NCBI GenBank assembly: GCA_016208305.1 | Contig: JACQYI010000078.1 | Location: 310,001-374,000 of the forward strand | Direction of reading: 5' to 3' | Length of the DNA: 64,000 nt | Source of the DNA: Oscillatoriophycideae cyanobacterium NC_groundwater_1537_Pr4_S-0.65um_50_18 | Lineage (GTDB): Bacteria; Cyanobacteriota; Cyanobacteriia; Elainellales; Elainellaceae | Shown here: positions 34,201-44,700 of the stretch, in pieces | Numbering within the stretch: the stretch's first letter is position 1 | How the letters are laid out: each line of letters starts with the position of its first letter | The notes under the pieces: model-generated | What the model saw: only the letters and a program-made list of their open reading frames with translations | Database searches by the model: none | What the model was told of the DNA's origin: nothing | Program-made: the position numbers and the translations under genes

Positions 34201-37200
34201 GCGACACCTTTACCTATACCCTGGTGGCGGGTACTGGCAGCACCGACAATGCCGCCTTCACGATTTCTCCCACGGGGCAGCTCTTAATTAACACCTCTCC
34301 CAACTTTGAGGCCAAACCCAACTACTCGATTCGGGTGCGATCGAGCGATGGTACTCTCAGCACCGAGAAGATTTTGGCGATCGCGGTTGGTGACTTAAAC
34401 GAAGCGCCCACAGAGATTAAGCTGCCTCCAGGGGGCGTTGATGAAAATATCGTTGCGGGCTTTTCGCTAGGCAACCTACAGGCGATCGACGAAGATGCCA
34501 ACGAAAACCATAGCTATAAGCTGGTGGCGGGGGTAGGAGATACCGACAATGGCGTATTTACCCTAACCCCGGCTGGGCAGCTCATCATTAACGTTTCGCC
34601 CAACTACGAGACGAAGCCGACTTACGCCATTCGGGTAGAAACAACGGACAAAGGCGGCTTGAAGTTTACCCAGGCTCTTACGGTTCAAGTCAACGATATC
34701 CCCGAAGATAACAGCCCGACGAACCTTCTGATTAGCAACAGCAATATCAACGAAAACGGAGCACCCAATGCGCTGATCGGGACGCTGACGACGATCGATC
34801 CTGACAGCACCTCTTTTACCTATACCCTAGTCAATGGATTTGGGGATAATGCCGCCTTTACGATCGGCGGTGCCAATGGCGATCAGCTGTTTTTGAGCAA
34901 TCCAGCAGACTTTGAAACCAAGCCCAGCTATTCCATCAAAGTCCGCACCACAGACACCACGGGGAGTAGCCTAGAAAAAACGCTCACCATCAACGTTATC
35001 AACGTTAACGAAGCGCCTACCAACCTCAGCCTGAGCAATCTGGCCGTGGATGAGAACGTCGCTAATCCGGTGATTGGCCTGCTGAGCACGACCGATCCTG
35101 ACATTGGCGACACCTTCACGAATACGCTGGTCAATGGCTTTGGCGATAATGCCGCTTTTACCATTGCTGGCAATGAGCTACGGATCAACACGCCTCCTAA
35201 CTTTGAAGCCAAGCCGTCCTACAGCATCCGTGTCACCTCTACCGATGCGGGCGGACTCCCCGTTACCAAAGACTTTTCCATTACCATCAGAAATCTGCCT
35301 GAAGCGCCCACCGATCTGGCTCTCAGTGCTACTAGCATCAATGAAAACCAGCCCGTGGGTACGGCGATCGGCACCCTCAGCACGATTGATGATGACTTGG
35401 GAGACTCCCATCAATACTCACTGGTGGCAGGTATTGGCAGCACCGATAATGCCGCTTTTGAACTTGTGGGGAATGAGTTGCGGATCAAAGCTATCCCTGA
35501 CTTTGAAACCAAGCCTAGCTATTCGATTCGGCTGAGAACCACCGACTCTACAGGGCGTACCTTCGACAAGGTATTCTCGATTCTGGTCAACGATCTAACC
35601 GAAGACGCAGGCACCACAACGCCGCAAGATCTGCAACTGTCGAAAAATGATGTTGATGAGAATCAGCCTGTAGATACGACCGTTGGCACGTTTAGCACAG
35701 TCGATCCTGACAACGGCGAAAGCTTTACCTACTCTCTCGCGACAGGGACGGGCAGCACCGACAATGCCGTCTTCAAAATCGTCAACAATGCGCTACAGCT
35801 CAACGCTGTTCCCGATTTTGAAGCCAAACCCAGCTACTCAATTCGGGTGCGCACCACCGACAAGGGAGGGCTGTTTTTCGAGAAAGTCTTTGCGATCGCC
35901 GTCAACAACCTGCCTGAGCTACCGGGTCAAACGGCCCCGACTGATTTAGTTCTTTCTAAAGCCGACGTCAACGAAAATCTGCCTGTGGGGACGATCGTTG
36001 GCACCCTCAGCACCGTTGACCCCGATGCGGGAGATAGCTTCACCTACTCGCTAGAAATTGGCGACGGGAGTGATGACAACACCCGGTTTACGATCGTCAA
36101 TAATGAGCTGCGGCTTAATACCGTCCCCGATTTCGAGACCAAGCAAAACTATAAAATTCGGCTGCGCAGCACCGATGTGGGCGGTAAGTTCTTCGACAAG
36201 GTGTTCACCATCACGGTGAATAATCTGCCTGAGCTACCGGGAGATACGCCGCCGACCGATCTCGCTCTCTCTAAAACCGACATTGACGAGAACCAGCCTG
36301 TCAACACGGTTGTGGGCAGCTTTAGCTCTATTGATCCCGATGTGGGTGACACATTCACTTACACCTTGGTGACTGGAGCTGGCAGCACCGACAACGCAGC
36401 CTTCACGATCGCCAATGGCGCACTGCAAATCAACGGCATTCCTGACTTTGAAACCAAAGCCGCCTACTCAATTCGCGTCCGCAGCACCGATGTCGGCGGC
36501 AAGTTTGTGGAGCGTGTCTTTGCCATCACGGTCAATAACCTCTCCGAGACTCCCGGCAGTACGGCTCCCCAAAATCTGCTGCTCTCGCCCAGTACCGTAG
36601 ATGAAAACCGACCTGTTGGCACGGTCGTTGGCACGTTTGCCACCCAAGATCCTGATCCGGGTGATACCTTTACCTACGCCTTGGTAACTGGAACGGGCAG
36701 CACCGACAACGCAGCCTTCACAATTGTGAACGGGGAACTGCGCCTGAATGTGGTTCCCGATTTTGAAACCAAGACTAGCTACTCGGTTCGGGTTCGCACG
36801 ACGGATGTGGGCGGCAAATTTTTTGAGAAAGCCTTCACCGTCGGCATCAATAACCTAACGGAAAGTCCGGGAGATACACCACCGACTGATTTACTGCTCA
36901 GCAATGCAACCGTGGCTGAAAATGTCCCGCCCAATACGGCGATCGGCAGCTTCAGTACGATCGACCCGGATGCTGGCGATAGCCATACCTACTCGCTTGT
37001 GGCTGGCTTTGGCGACAATGCTGCTTTTACCATCGTCGGGGGTCAGCTTCAGATCAATAGCTCCCCTGACTTTGAAACCAAGCCGTCATACAGCATTCGT
37101 GTCACCAGCACCGACATTGGCGGCAAGACCTTTACCAAAACCCTGACTGTCACGGTTCAGAACGTCAACGAAGCCCCGGTGGTTACCCCTTCAGCCGGAG

Positions 37201-40200
37201 CGCTGTCCTATACCGAAGGCAGCGGAGCGGTCAAGGTAGATACGGCCATCAAAGTCACTGATCTCGACAGTGCTAATCTGGCGGGTGCGGTGGTTTCTCT
37301 GGTGGGCTATCTGCCGGGTCAAGATAGTTTGGCCTTCACCAACACCGCCAAAATCACGGGCAGCTTTAATGCGGCGACGGGCAGCCTGACGCTGAGTGGA
37401 GCGGCCACGATCGCTGAATACGAAGCGGCGTTGCAGTCGATCACCTATACCAACAGCAGCAGCAACCCCAGCAGCGCCACACGCACCGTCCGCTTTACCG
37501 CTACCGATGGCACTAACACAAGCAACATTGCCACGCGCTCCATTCAGATTCTGGCGACCAATACTGCCCCCGTTATTGCAACTTCGGCCAGCGGATTAAC
37601 CTATGCCGAAAACAGCGGTGCGATCGCCATTGATGCCAATGTCACCGTCTCTGACATTGATAGCCCCACGTTAGCAGGGGCAACGATCGCCCTCGACAGC
37701 TACGTTGCCCAGCAGGATGTCCTAGGCTTCACCAACCAGAATGGCATTACGGCCAATTTCAACACGACAACGGGTGTTCTCACCCTTTCCGGCATTGCCT
37801 CCTTGGCGAACTATCAGTTGGCGTTGCAGTCGGTTACCTACACCAATACCAGCCGCAATCCTACGACCAGCCGCACGGCTCGCTTTAGCGTCACCGATGG
37901 GACAGCAACCAGCAACATTGCGACCCGTGCCATCCAGATTTCACCGATCAACTCAGCTCCGAGCCTGACGGCCTCGACCAGCGTTCTCACCTACACCGAA
38001 AAAAGTAGCCCGATCGCCCTCGATCCGGCGATTGCAGTCACCGATCCTGATAGCACGGTCTTGGCAGGCGCTACGGTCACGATCTCCGGCTATGTTGCCG
38101 CACAAGATCGACTTAGCTTTAGCAACTTTAAGGGGGTGACGGGCAGCTTCAATACTGCAACGGGTGTTCTTACCCTCAGCGGCTTGGCGGCTCTAGCAGA
38201 CTACCAAACGGCTCTGCGCTCCATCACTTACACCAACATTGGCGATAACCCCAGCAGCGCGAATCGCACGCTCAATTTCACCGTCACTGATGGGGCTGCC
38301 ACCAGCAATTCTGTGGCGCGCACCCTCCAGATCATTACGGTCAACGATGCGCCAATTGTCACGACTTCGATCAAAACGGTGACATTTGCTCGATCGGCTG
38401 GCGCTTTAACCCTCGATGCTAACCTGACGCTGAGCGATGTCGATAGCCCTCAGCTTGCAGGCGCAACGGTGACGCTAGGGGGCTATGTTGCCGGAGAGGA
38501 TGGACTGATCTTCAGCGATCGCGATGGCATTACGGGCAGCTTTAATGCCGCCACCGGAGAACTGACGCTGACGGGTTCGGCCTCGGCTACCACCTATCAG
38601 GCTGCTTTGCGATCGCTGATCTACACCAATAACAGTGAGAGCGAGAGCATTAGTCCTCGAAACATCGAGATTACGGCCACAGATGGCACCGCTACGAGCA
38701 ATCCGGCGACCGCCCGCCTCCAGATCCGCTTTGATCAGAAAAATACGACCCCTAGCCTAGACTTAAACGGTTCTGGCATTGGTCGAGACTTTAGCAATAC
38801 GTTTGTGATTGCTGGCTCTCCGGTCGCGATTGCCTCTAGCAGCGCCCAGCTCACCGATTCCGATAGCCCTACCCTGGTTTCGGCGCAGGTTTCCATCTCC
38901 AACCTGCTTGACGGCAGCAATGAGGAGCTGTTGGTAGACACGATCGGCACAGGCGTTACCGCTTTTTATAATGCAGCCAAAGGAACGTTGAACCTGACAG
39001 GAGCCGCTTCCCCGACGACCTATCTCAAGGTGTTGCGCAGCATTCGCTACCAAAATCGCTCAAGTAATCCCGATCGCACCACACGCATTATGTTGTTCTC
39101 GGTCAACGATGGGACTAACAGCAGCGAACCTGCCCAAACGGCCGTGCAGATTACCCAGATTAACTTGGGCGATGCGTCGGCTCAGGGGGTTTCTTTGGTG
39201 ACAACGATCGCCACAGACTTGATCAACGCGCCGAGCAGCAACGACAGGCTGACCTCGACGCTGGCGAACTTGCAGCAAAATGACCAAGTTGATGGCGGGG
39301 GCGGTTTTGACACCTTCGTGCTCACTCAAGGCGAGGGTGATGCGCTGGTAGATGTGCGCAATTCGGTGAATCAAATCCGGGGGATCTTCAGCGGCATCAC
39401 GGCTCTGACCAACTTTGAGTACTTCGATTTTGGCAGCTTCCAGGGCAATGTTACGCTGCTGGGCAGCGATGCGCTCAACGATCGCCTGATTGCGGGATCG
39501 GGCAACGATTCTCTCAAGGGCGGCGGCGGCAGCGATCGCTTGGTTGGCAACGCAGGCAATGACACCTTAGAGGGCGACCTCGGCCTCAACACGCTAGAAG
39601 GGGGCACAGGCGATGACGTCTATTTCATCAGCAACTCTAGCGACGTGATCGTTGAAGGGCTGAACGAAGGATTTGATAGCGTTTATGCCTCCGTCAGCTG
39701 GACGATGAGTGCAGAGCTAGAAGACCTCACCTTAAGAGAGGAGGCGATCGTTGCTACGGGCAATGACCTAACCAACAAAATCACAGGTAACAGCCGCAAC
39801 AACACCCTACTTGGCAATAGCGGCAACGACATTCTCTTAGGCAATAGTGGCAGTGACAGCCTGACCGGGGGCGATGGCGGCGATGTGCTCTCTGGTGGCA
39901 AAGGGGTAGACCGATTGCTGGGCAGCAAAGGCAACGATCGCCTGACGGGAGAACAAGACAAAGATGTTTTGACGGGAGGGATAGGTAAGGATCGCTTCTG
40001 GCTGACGAGTGCTCGCAAAGCCGATGCCGATAGAATCACCGATTTTCGCGCCATTGACGATACGATTTGTGTCTCCCGCAAGGGGTTCAGCCGCAGCCTT
40101 AAGCTAGGCAGAATTCGGCCTGCTCAATTTCAGTTGGGAGATAGCGCTCAGGACGCAAGCGATCGCTTCATCTACCAAAAGTCTACAGGTGCGCTGTTTT

Positions 40201-40298
40201 TTGATGCAGATGGGGTGGGGGGCAAGGCACAGGTGCAAATTGCCCAACTCACTAATCGAGCCACCCTCACTCGCGCAGATATTTTTGTCATCAGCTAA
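31284..40298 (+). CDS. Giant RTX adhesin with cadherin-like repeats
   Basis: A 3004-residue protein without signal peptide. Residues 20-430 hold seven repeats ending in G(V/I)YAQRYxAxG plus VNT, possibly a seven-bladed propeller. Then come 15 cadherin-like repeats of about 100 residues (APTDLxLSxxxVDENxPxGT..FTYTLVxGxGxTDNAAFxI), each with the DxD/DEN-type calcium ligands; five longer repeats of about 128 residues (LTYTEGSGAVxVD...LAGATVxLxGYVAxQDxLxF...); and RTX nonapeptides with a short C-terminal domain (SARKADADRITDFRAIDDTI, then GALFFDADGVGGKAQVQIAQL). It is expected to be exported by a type I system and to act in adhesion. It lacks the DUF4347 head. Confidence 0.9.
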   Translation: MPVTPTGGELHINTTETADQSTASVQVTQRRPIKAIAMDPNGGFVVVWSSQGQDEPSSPIGWGVYAQRYDATGNKLGTEFLVNTRISGDQLSPSIAMDATGNFAITWTSTPASPADTSAAGVFVQRYDKDGVAQGGETLVNTYKFDRQQNSSIAMNATGGYVITWSSELQDGDGWGVYAQRYNADGSLNGTEIAVNPRATTDINADIDTEPVLGDQQSSSVAVAPDGSFVVVWESNGQDGDGWGIYAKRYSAAGEPIGNEFIVNTTTTRSQRNPSVAIDTDGNFVVSWTSDNGLTEGQEVYARRFGANGAPLTAEIKVNANPFGDQQYSTVTILPVSTNVPAGGFAVTWSSTSGEGTGGGNGVFLKRYSSSGVPLEDEIQVNTYTIGDQFFSSAASDKNGNLTTVWTSQNQDTDSAGGIYGQRFLATANINAAPTNLALAPVSVDENVADATPVGSFTTTDPNPGDTFTYTLVPGAGDTDNAAFSISPSGQLLINASPNFEAKSSYSIQVRTTDQGGLFFEKSLNITIEDVNEASTDLSFSITSVNENTLANTEIGTFSTVDPDTNDSFTYTLVAGAGATDNAKFSIAGNTLTLLESPNFETQPSYSIRVRSVDLGGFVVEKVVTIGVNNVTESPTDLALNPTEINENQPAGSVVGTFSSVDPDGPGSFTYTLVTGIGSTDNAAFTISPTGQLLITASPDYETQSAYAIRVRTTDSTGLFFEKALAIVVKDLNEAPTNIVLAPDKIDENVPANSLVGNLASTDPDSGNTFEYALVTGAGDTDNAAFTLSTAGALSIVSSPDFETKATYSIRVRTTDQNGLPFDKILTVGINNLTEAPGNVAPTDLNLAPASIAENTGDNAAIGTFTSADVNAGDTFTYTLVTGAGDTDNAAFTIVGDQLQIISSPDFEAKNSYSIRVRSRDAGGLSFDKALTVTITGVNEKPTDIGLSSLTVPENVLDASPVGTFTTTDPDTGDTFTYTLVAGTGSTDNAAFTISPTGQLLINTSPNFEAKPNYSIRVRSSDGTLSTEKILAIAVGDLNEAPTEIKLPPGGVDENIVAGFSLGNLQAIDEDANENHSYKLVAGVGDTDNGVFTLTPAGQLIINVSPNYETKPTYAIRVETTDKGGLKFTQALTVQVNDIPEDNSPTNLLISNSNINENGAPNALIGTLTTIDPDSTSFTYTLVNGFGDNAAFTIGGANGDQLFLSNPADFETKPSYSIKVRTTDTTGSSLEKTLTINVINVNEAPTNLSLSNLAVDENVANPVIGLLSTTDPDIGDTFTNTLVNGFGDNAAFTIAGNELRINTPPNFEAKPSYSIRVTSTDAGGLPVTKDFSITIRNLPEAPTDLALSATSINENQPVGTAIGTLSTIDDDLGDSHQYSLVAGIGSTDNAAFELVGNELRIKAIPDFETKPSYSIRLRTTDSTGRTFDKVFSILVNDLTEDAGTTTPQDLQLSKNDVDENQPVDTTVGTFSTVDPDNGESFTYSLATGTGSTDNAVFKIVNNALQLNAVPDFEAKPSYSIRVRTTDKGGLFFEKVFAIAVNNLPELPGQTAPTDLVLSKADVNENLPVGTIVGTLSTVDPDAGDSFTYSLEIGDGSDDNTRFTIVNNELRLNTVPDFETKQNYKIRLRSTDVGGKFFDKVFTITVNNLPELPGDTPPTDLALSKTDIDENQPVNTVVGSFSSIDPDVGDTFTYTLVTGAGSTDNAAFTIANGALQINGIPDFETKAAYSIRVRSTDVGGKFVERVFAITVNNLSETPGSTAPQNLLLSPSTVDENRPVGTVVGTFATQDPDPGDTFTYALVTGTGSTDNAAFTIVNGELRLNVVPDFETKTSYSVRVRTTDVGGKFFEKAFTVGINNLTESPGDTPPTDLLLSNATVAENVPPNTAIGSFSTIDPDAGDSHTYSLVAGFGDNAAFTIVGGQLQINSSPDFETKPSYSIRVTSTDIGGKTFTKTLTVTVQNVNEAPVVTPSAGALSYTEGSGAVKVDTAIKVTDLDSANLAGAVVSLVGYLPGQDSLAFTNTAKITGSFNAATGSLTLSGAATIAEYEAALQSITYTNSSSNPSSATRTVRFTATDGTNTSNIATRSIQILATNTAPVIATSASGLTYAENSGAIAIDANVTVSDIDSPTLAGATIALDSYVAQQDVLGFTNQNGITANFNTTTGVLTLSGIASLANYQLALQSVTYTNTSRNPTTSRTARFSVTDGTATSNIATRAIQISPINSAPSLTASTSVLTYTEKSSPIALDPAIAVTDPDSTVLAGATVTISGYVAAQDRLSFSNFKGVTGSFNTATGVLTLSGLAALADYQTALRSITYTNIGDNPSSANRTLNFTVTDGAATSNSVARTLQIITVNDAPIVTTSIKTVTFARSAGALTLDANLTLSDVDSPQLAGATVTLGGYVAGEDGLIFSDRDGITGSFNAATGELTLTGSASATTYQAALRSLIYTNNSESESISPRNIEITATDGTATSNPATARLQIRFDQKNTTPSLDLNGSGIGRDFSNTFVIAGSPVAIASSSAQLTDSDSPTLVSAQVSISNLLDGSNEELLVDTIGTGVTAFYNAAKGTLNLTGAASPTTYLKVLRSIRYQNRSSNPDRTTRIMLFSVNDGTNSSEPAQTAVQITQINLGDASAQGVSLVTTIATDLINAPSSNDRLTSTLANLQQNDQVDGGGGFDTFVLTQGEGDALVDVRNSVNQIRGIFSGITALTNFEYFDFGSFQGNVTLLGSDALNDRLIAGSGNDSLKGGGGSDRLVGNAGNDTLEGDLGLNTLEGGTGDDVYFISNSSDVIVEGLNEGFDSVYASVSWTMSAELEDLTLREEAIVATGNDLTNKITGNSRNNTLLGNSGNDILLGNSGSDSLTGGDGGDVLSGGKGVDRLLGSKGNDRLTGEQDKDVLTGGIGKDRFWLTSARKADADRITDFRAIDDTICVSRKGFSRSLKLGRIRPAQFQLGDSAQDASDRFIYQKSTGALFFDADGVGGKAQVQIAQLTNRATLTRADIFVIS

Positions 40299-40354
40299 GC
40301 AGAAAACCCCTCTGGTGATTCACAATGAAAGCAAGCTGTTTACAGACTTGCTCT

Positions 40355-41755
40355 ATGTCTACGCTGACTGATGCCCAAAACCTTCTGTCTGACCTGATTG
40401 CCCGCTATCGATCGCAGGTAGACTACCTAGCGATCCGCTTGGAAGAAGCCGAAGGCACCAATATTTTGCTGCGGGGCAATCGAGTTGAAACCCTCAGCGA
40501 AGACATTTCCATTGGCGGGCAGGTGAGAGCCTGCTACAAAGGGGGCTGGGGCTTTGCTAGCTTCAATCGGCTGTCGAGCTTGGTGGCGCGCATTGAAGAG
40601 GCGATCGCCGCGGCTCGGTTAGTCGGTGACGAAGAAACGCTGTTGGCGGCTGTCGATCCAATTCAAGATAGCCGCCATTTGCCCTTGACAGGAACCGATC
40701 CACGCCAGATTTCCCTGGCCGAAAAAAAGGCGCTTTGCAGCCACTATGCTGAGCTGTTGCGTAGTGTAGATCACCGCATTGCCACCACTTCAGTTCGCTA
40801 TGGTGACAGCGCCCAAAAAGTGATTCTCGCCACCTCAGAAGGCACGCTAATCGAGCAATCCTGGGTTGATCTGGAAATGCGGTTTGCGGCAACGGCACGT
40901 AGTGGCGAAACGGTGCAGACCGGACGGGAAACCACAGGCTCTCGCAAAGCCTACGAAGATTTGTCCAGCCTCGATCGGCAGGTCGTAAGTGCAGCACGCC
41001 GCGCCGTAGATGCCTTGGCGCTGCCCTCGGTCAAAGGCAACACCTACACCGTGGTAATTGACCCTATTTTGACGGGGCTATTTGTCCATGAGGCGTTCGG
41101 GCATCTATCGGAAGCCGACATGACCTACGAAAATCCCGATTTGCTGGAAGTCATGACCTTGGGGCGACGGTTTGGCTCTCCCGACCTGCAAATTTTTGAC
41201 GGGGCTGCCCCCGTGGGACATCGCGGCAGCTACTACTATGATGATGAAGGCGTGCCTGCCACCACGACTCAACTGATCGAAGATGGCGTGCTGGTGGGGC
41301 GACTCCACTCTCGCGAAACCGCTGGCAAACTAGATGAAGCCCCAACAGGCAATGCCCGCTGCCTCAGCTATCACTATCCGCCGATCGTCCGCATGACCAA
41401 CACCTGGATTGAACGCGGCAGCACCCCCACCGCCGATCTGCTGGGAGACATTAAGGAAGGCGTCTATGCCCGCAACTGGATTGATGGCATGACCAACGGT
41501 GAGATGTTTACGTTTGCCGCCGGAGAAGCCTGGATGATTCGCAATGGTGAACTGGCTGAACCTGTGCGCGATGTCAATCTCTCAGGCAATGTGTTTACGA
41601 CTTTGGCCGATATTGAAGCGATCGGTGATGATTTTGATTGGGATGAGTCGGGTGGCTGCGGTAAAAGTGGGCAGAGCGGTCTTCCGGTGGGCTGCGGTGG
41701 GCCAAGCCTGCGGATTCGCAATATTGTCGTCGGTGGAGAAGCTGACGAGTTGTAA
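40355..41755 (+). CDS. tldD: TldD-type metalloprotease subunit
   Basis: The 466-residue protein has the TldD/PmbA fold: N-terminal domain with LLRGNRVETLSEDISIGGQV, then the zinc motif LFVHEAFGHLSEAD (HExxxH), and C-terminal RGSYYYDDEGVPA and GGCGKSGQSGLPVGCGGPSL with Cys that may help bind zinc. TldD pairs with PmbA/TldE to cleave unfolded peptides and mature certain peptide antibiotics. The partner gene is not in the window. The ATG at 40355 is preferred to 40325. It is convergent with the giant kinase gene, 14 bp apart. Confidence 0.92.
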   Translation: MSTLTDAQNLLSDLIARYRSQVDYLAIRLEEAEGTNILLRGNRVETLSEDISIGGQVRACYKGGWGFASFNRLSSLVARIEEAIAAARLVGDEETLLAAVDPIQDSRHLPLTGTDPRQISLAEKKALCSHYAELLRSVDHRIATTSVRYGDSAQKVILATSEGTLIEQSWVDLEMRFAATARSGETVQTGRETTGSRKAYEDLSSLDRQVVSAARRAVDALALPSVKGNTYTVVIDPILTGLFVHEAFGHLSEADMTYENPDLLEVMTLGRRFGSPDLQIFDGAAPVGHRGSYYYDDEGVPATTTQLIEDGVLVGRLHSRETAGKLDEAPTGNARCLSYHYPPIVRMTNTWIERGSTPTADLLGDIKEGVYARNWIDGMTNGEMFTFAAGEAWMIRNGELAEPVRDVNLSGNVFTTLADIEAIGDDFDWDESGGCGKSGQSGLPVGCGGPSLRIRNIVVGGEADEL

Positions 41756-41769
41756 ATTCAAGCGCCGAA

Positions 41770-44700
41770 CTACTGCAACTCACCGCTTCTGACTGGGATC
41801 TCAATCACAAATTCTGTTCCCTTGCCCAATTCAGAATTGCAGATCAAATGTCCGCCATGTGTTTCCTCAACAATTTGGCGCGCGATCGACAAACCTAGCC
41901 CTGTCCCTTTCCCCACATCTTTTGTTGTAAACAGATGATTAAAGATCCGCGATCGAATTTCCTCCGGAATTCCCATGCCGCTATCTTGAATCCTAATTAC
42001 CACGCGGGATTGATCTTGCGATAGTGAAGTTGTGATCGTGATCTTCCTGAGGGCGCTGTTAGGGGTGGCTAAATCGTCCTTGAGTTCTTCAAGAGCGTCA
42101 ATGGCGTTCGCCAAGATATTCATAAATACCTGATTTAGCTGCCCTGGAAAGCATTCTATTTTAGGCAAATCAGCATATTCTTTGGTTACTCCGATGGCGG
42201 GTCGCTGTTCGTTAGCCTGGAGGCGGTACTTAAGAATCAGCAGGGTGCTTTCAATTCCCTCATGGATGTCACAGGCTATCCGTTGATCGGTATCGGAACG
42301 GGAGAAAGTTCTGAGGCTGGTGCTGATATGCCGAATTCGCTCGATCGCCCCTTTCATAGAGCCGATCATTTTGGGTAAATCTTTTAATAGAAACTCCAGA
42401 TCGACTGCTGTAGCATGTGCCTGTACTGCCGGAAGCTGCTCAGGATAAGACTGCCGATAGCATTCCATATGAGCCAGCAAATCTTGAATATAGTCCTCTA
42501 TATTTCTTAAGCTGCCTTTCAAAAAGCCAATGGGGTTGTTAATTTCATGGGCAATACCTGCAACTAGGTTCCCCAGCGTCGCCATCTTTTCATTCTGTAC
42601 TAGCTGAAGCTGAGTTTGCTGTACCTGCTGAAAGGAGGCTTGAAGCTGTTGAGACTTTTCCTGCTCGCGTGTGTAGAGACAGGCATTTTCAATGGCGATC
42701 GCGGCTTGTGTGGTCAAGAGTCCTAATAGCTCTAGGCGATCGTGGCTGAACGCTCCCGCAATCAAGTTATTCTCAAGATACAGAACGCCAATGAACTTAC
42801 CTTGATACAAGATGGGGTTACAGAGAATGGACTTAGGCTGATGGTTGAGAATGTAAGGATCAGACTCTGAAATAGGCTCATGAATCGCATTTTTGAGCAC
42901 CAAAGATTGTCGAGTTCTAGCGACATAGTTAATTAAAGAAATCGGCAGATCTTGACTGGTTTCAGTTGGAACAGATTGTAAAATGATCGCTCTCTGATCT
43001 GACTCTTTGGCGATCGCCTCAATTAACAGCTGCCCATCTTTTTCTAGAATCAGCGCCCCCGTTTGAGCGGCTGCATTTTCTAAAATAATGCTCAGCAATT
43101 TCTCTAGCAATTGATGCAGATTCAACTCGCTAGAGATGGCCTGAGCCGCCTTCATCACGGTTGTGAGATCTAAGATATTTTGGCTGCTCGTGGTACCGCT
43201 CGCAGAGTGAGAACGATTTGCCACCAGAGTTTCAGTGGCCTGAACGGGCAGAGCGGTCTGCTGAGTGCCCACGATCAGAGAGGCATATTGGTTTTCGAGT
43301 TGATGAACTTTGGCGATCGCCCCCCAGCGAATATAGCCATAGTAAGCATCGGTCATATAGCCTTGGGCAATATGCTTTTTGTCTTGAGTGAGATAAAACT
43401 TTGCGGCTAGTTCGCTGGCTAAAGCAGCTTCTTGATAGTAGCCTTGAGCCGTTGCGCCCTGAATGGCTCGATCGTAAGCCTGCATAGCCTCATATTTTTG
43501 ATCTTGAATGCGTGCGATTTCTGCGGCTATGAGATCGGACTTGTGCTGATAATTCATTGGGGCTGATGCTGCCCATTGCTGCATCACCTGCTGATGAGCG
43601 ATCGCCTTTTGTAATTGAACTTGCCAGCGATCGGCGTCGCAGTCGGCCAGCAGCGCCAGCGCATGGTAAAAGTGATAAACCGCAGCCAGCACTAATCCAG
43701 CACCGCTCCCCGCGTAATGCGCTGCCATCGCTGCGTTTTCGGTGGCCTGCTGATGTTGCTCAAAGGTATAGCTCAAGATCAGCCTTGCCGTATAAAAGGC
43801 AAACAGCGACTGCTGATTTTGAGCCGTTTCTAAGCGTGGTAGAATCAACGCCTCATCAAAACTTTCTCCCCTCAGCACGCAAGGATCGGCTGCTTTTCCC
43901 TGCAAATTCAGCATCACCTGCTGCCACAACTGCATGTAATAAATTTGAAATTCCTGTTTGAGTTTCAAGAGCAGTTCAATGTAATGAGCCTGGGTTTGGA
44001 TGACGCCCTCTAGAGGCTTGCCGCTAAAAAACAGGTGGGTGCCCAGATTCATTGCGGAGTAGCTCACATAGCCAATATCGCCCGTTTCTAGCCCCGTATG
44101 AATAGATTTTGTCAAAGGAGCAAACGTTGCTTGAATATGCTCTTTCTGATGTCTGACAAAACTTTCAAAGAGCTGATAGAAGCTGCATTCTAGCTCTTTT
44201 GCCTGAAACTGTTCAATCAACGCCAGCGCGATTTTTCCAGAATGATAGGCGCGATCGGACATCTGGATAGCCCCACAAAACCAGGCATAGGCCGTGTAAG
44301 CAAACGCTGCTAAAGCTGAATGCCCGTGTTCGACGCAGAGTTCGAGCTGGGTTAGGACGATCCAGCGGTAGATCTCAGGCTGTGTTTGGTAGGCTGGCGA
44401 TGTCAGGGTGCAGAGAATTTGCAGAGCCGCCATCTGGGTTGGATCAGTCATGCGGGGGCTATGCTTCAGCGCTGCCAAGTCTGGCAACGGGATGGAGTCA
44501 TGGGCTCGATCGAGTTGGCAGGCAATGGGAATCCCCAGCATCGCCAGCGTTTCCAACCCTAGAGCGATCGCCTTCCACATTTGCAATTGGGCAATGTAGC
44601 ACTGAATCTTCAGCTCATAGGCTTTGACCTTGTCGAGATCGTGAGTGGCATGCTGCTCAATTAAATTGACCCACTGTGCCGATTGCCCATAATCCGTGTT

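Noticed and set aside
31284-40298. Giant gene as an assembly artefact
   Set aside because: The repeats differ from each other at many positions and keep one frame across 9 kb, so it reads as a genuine gene.
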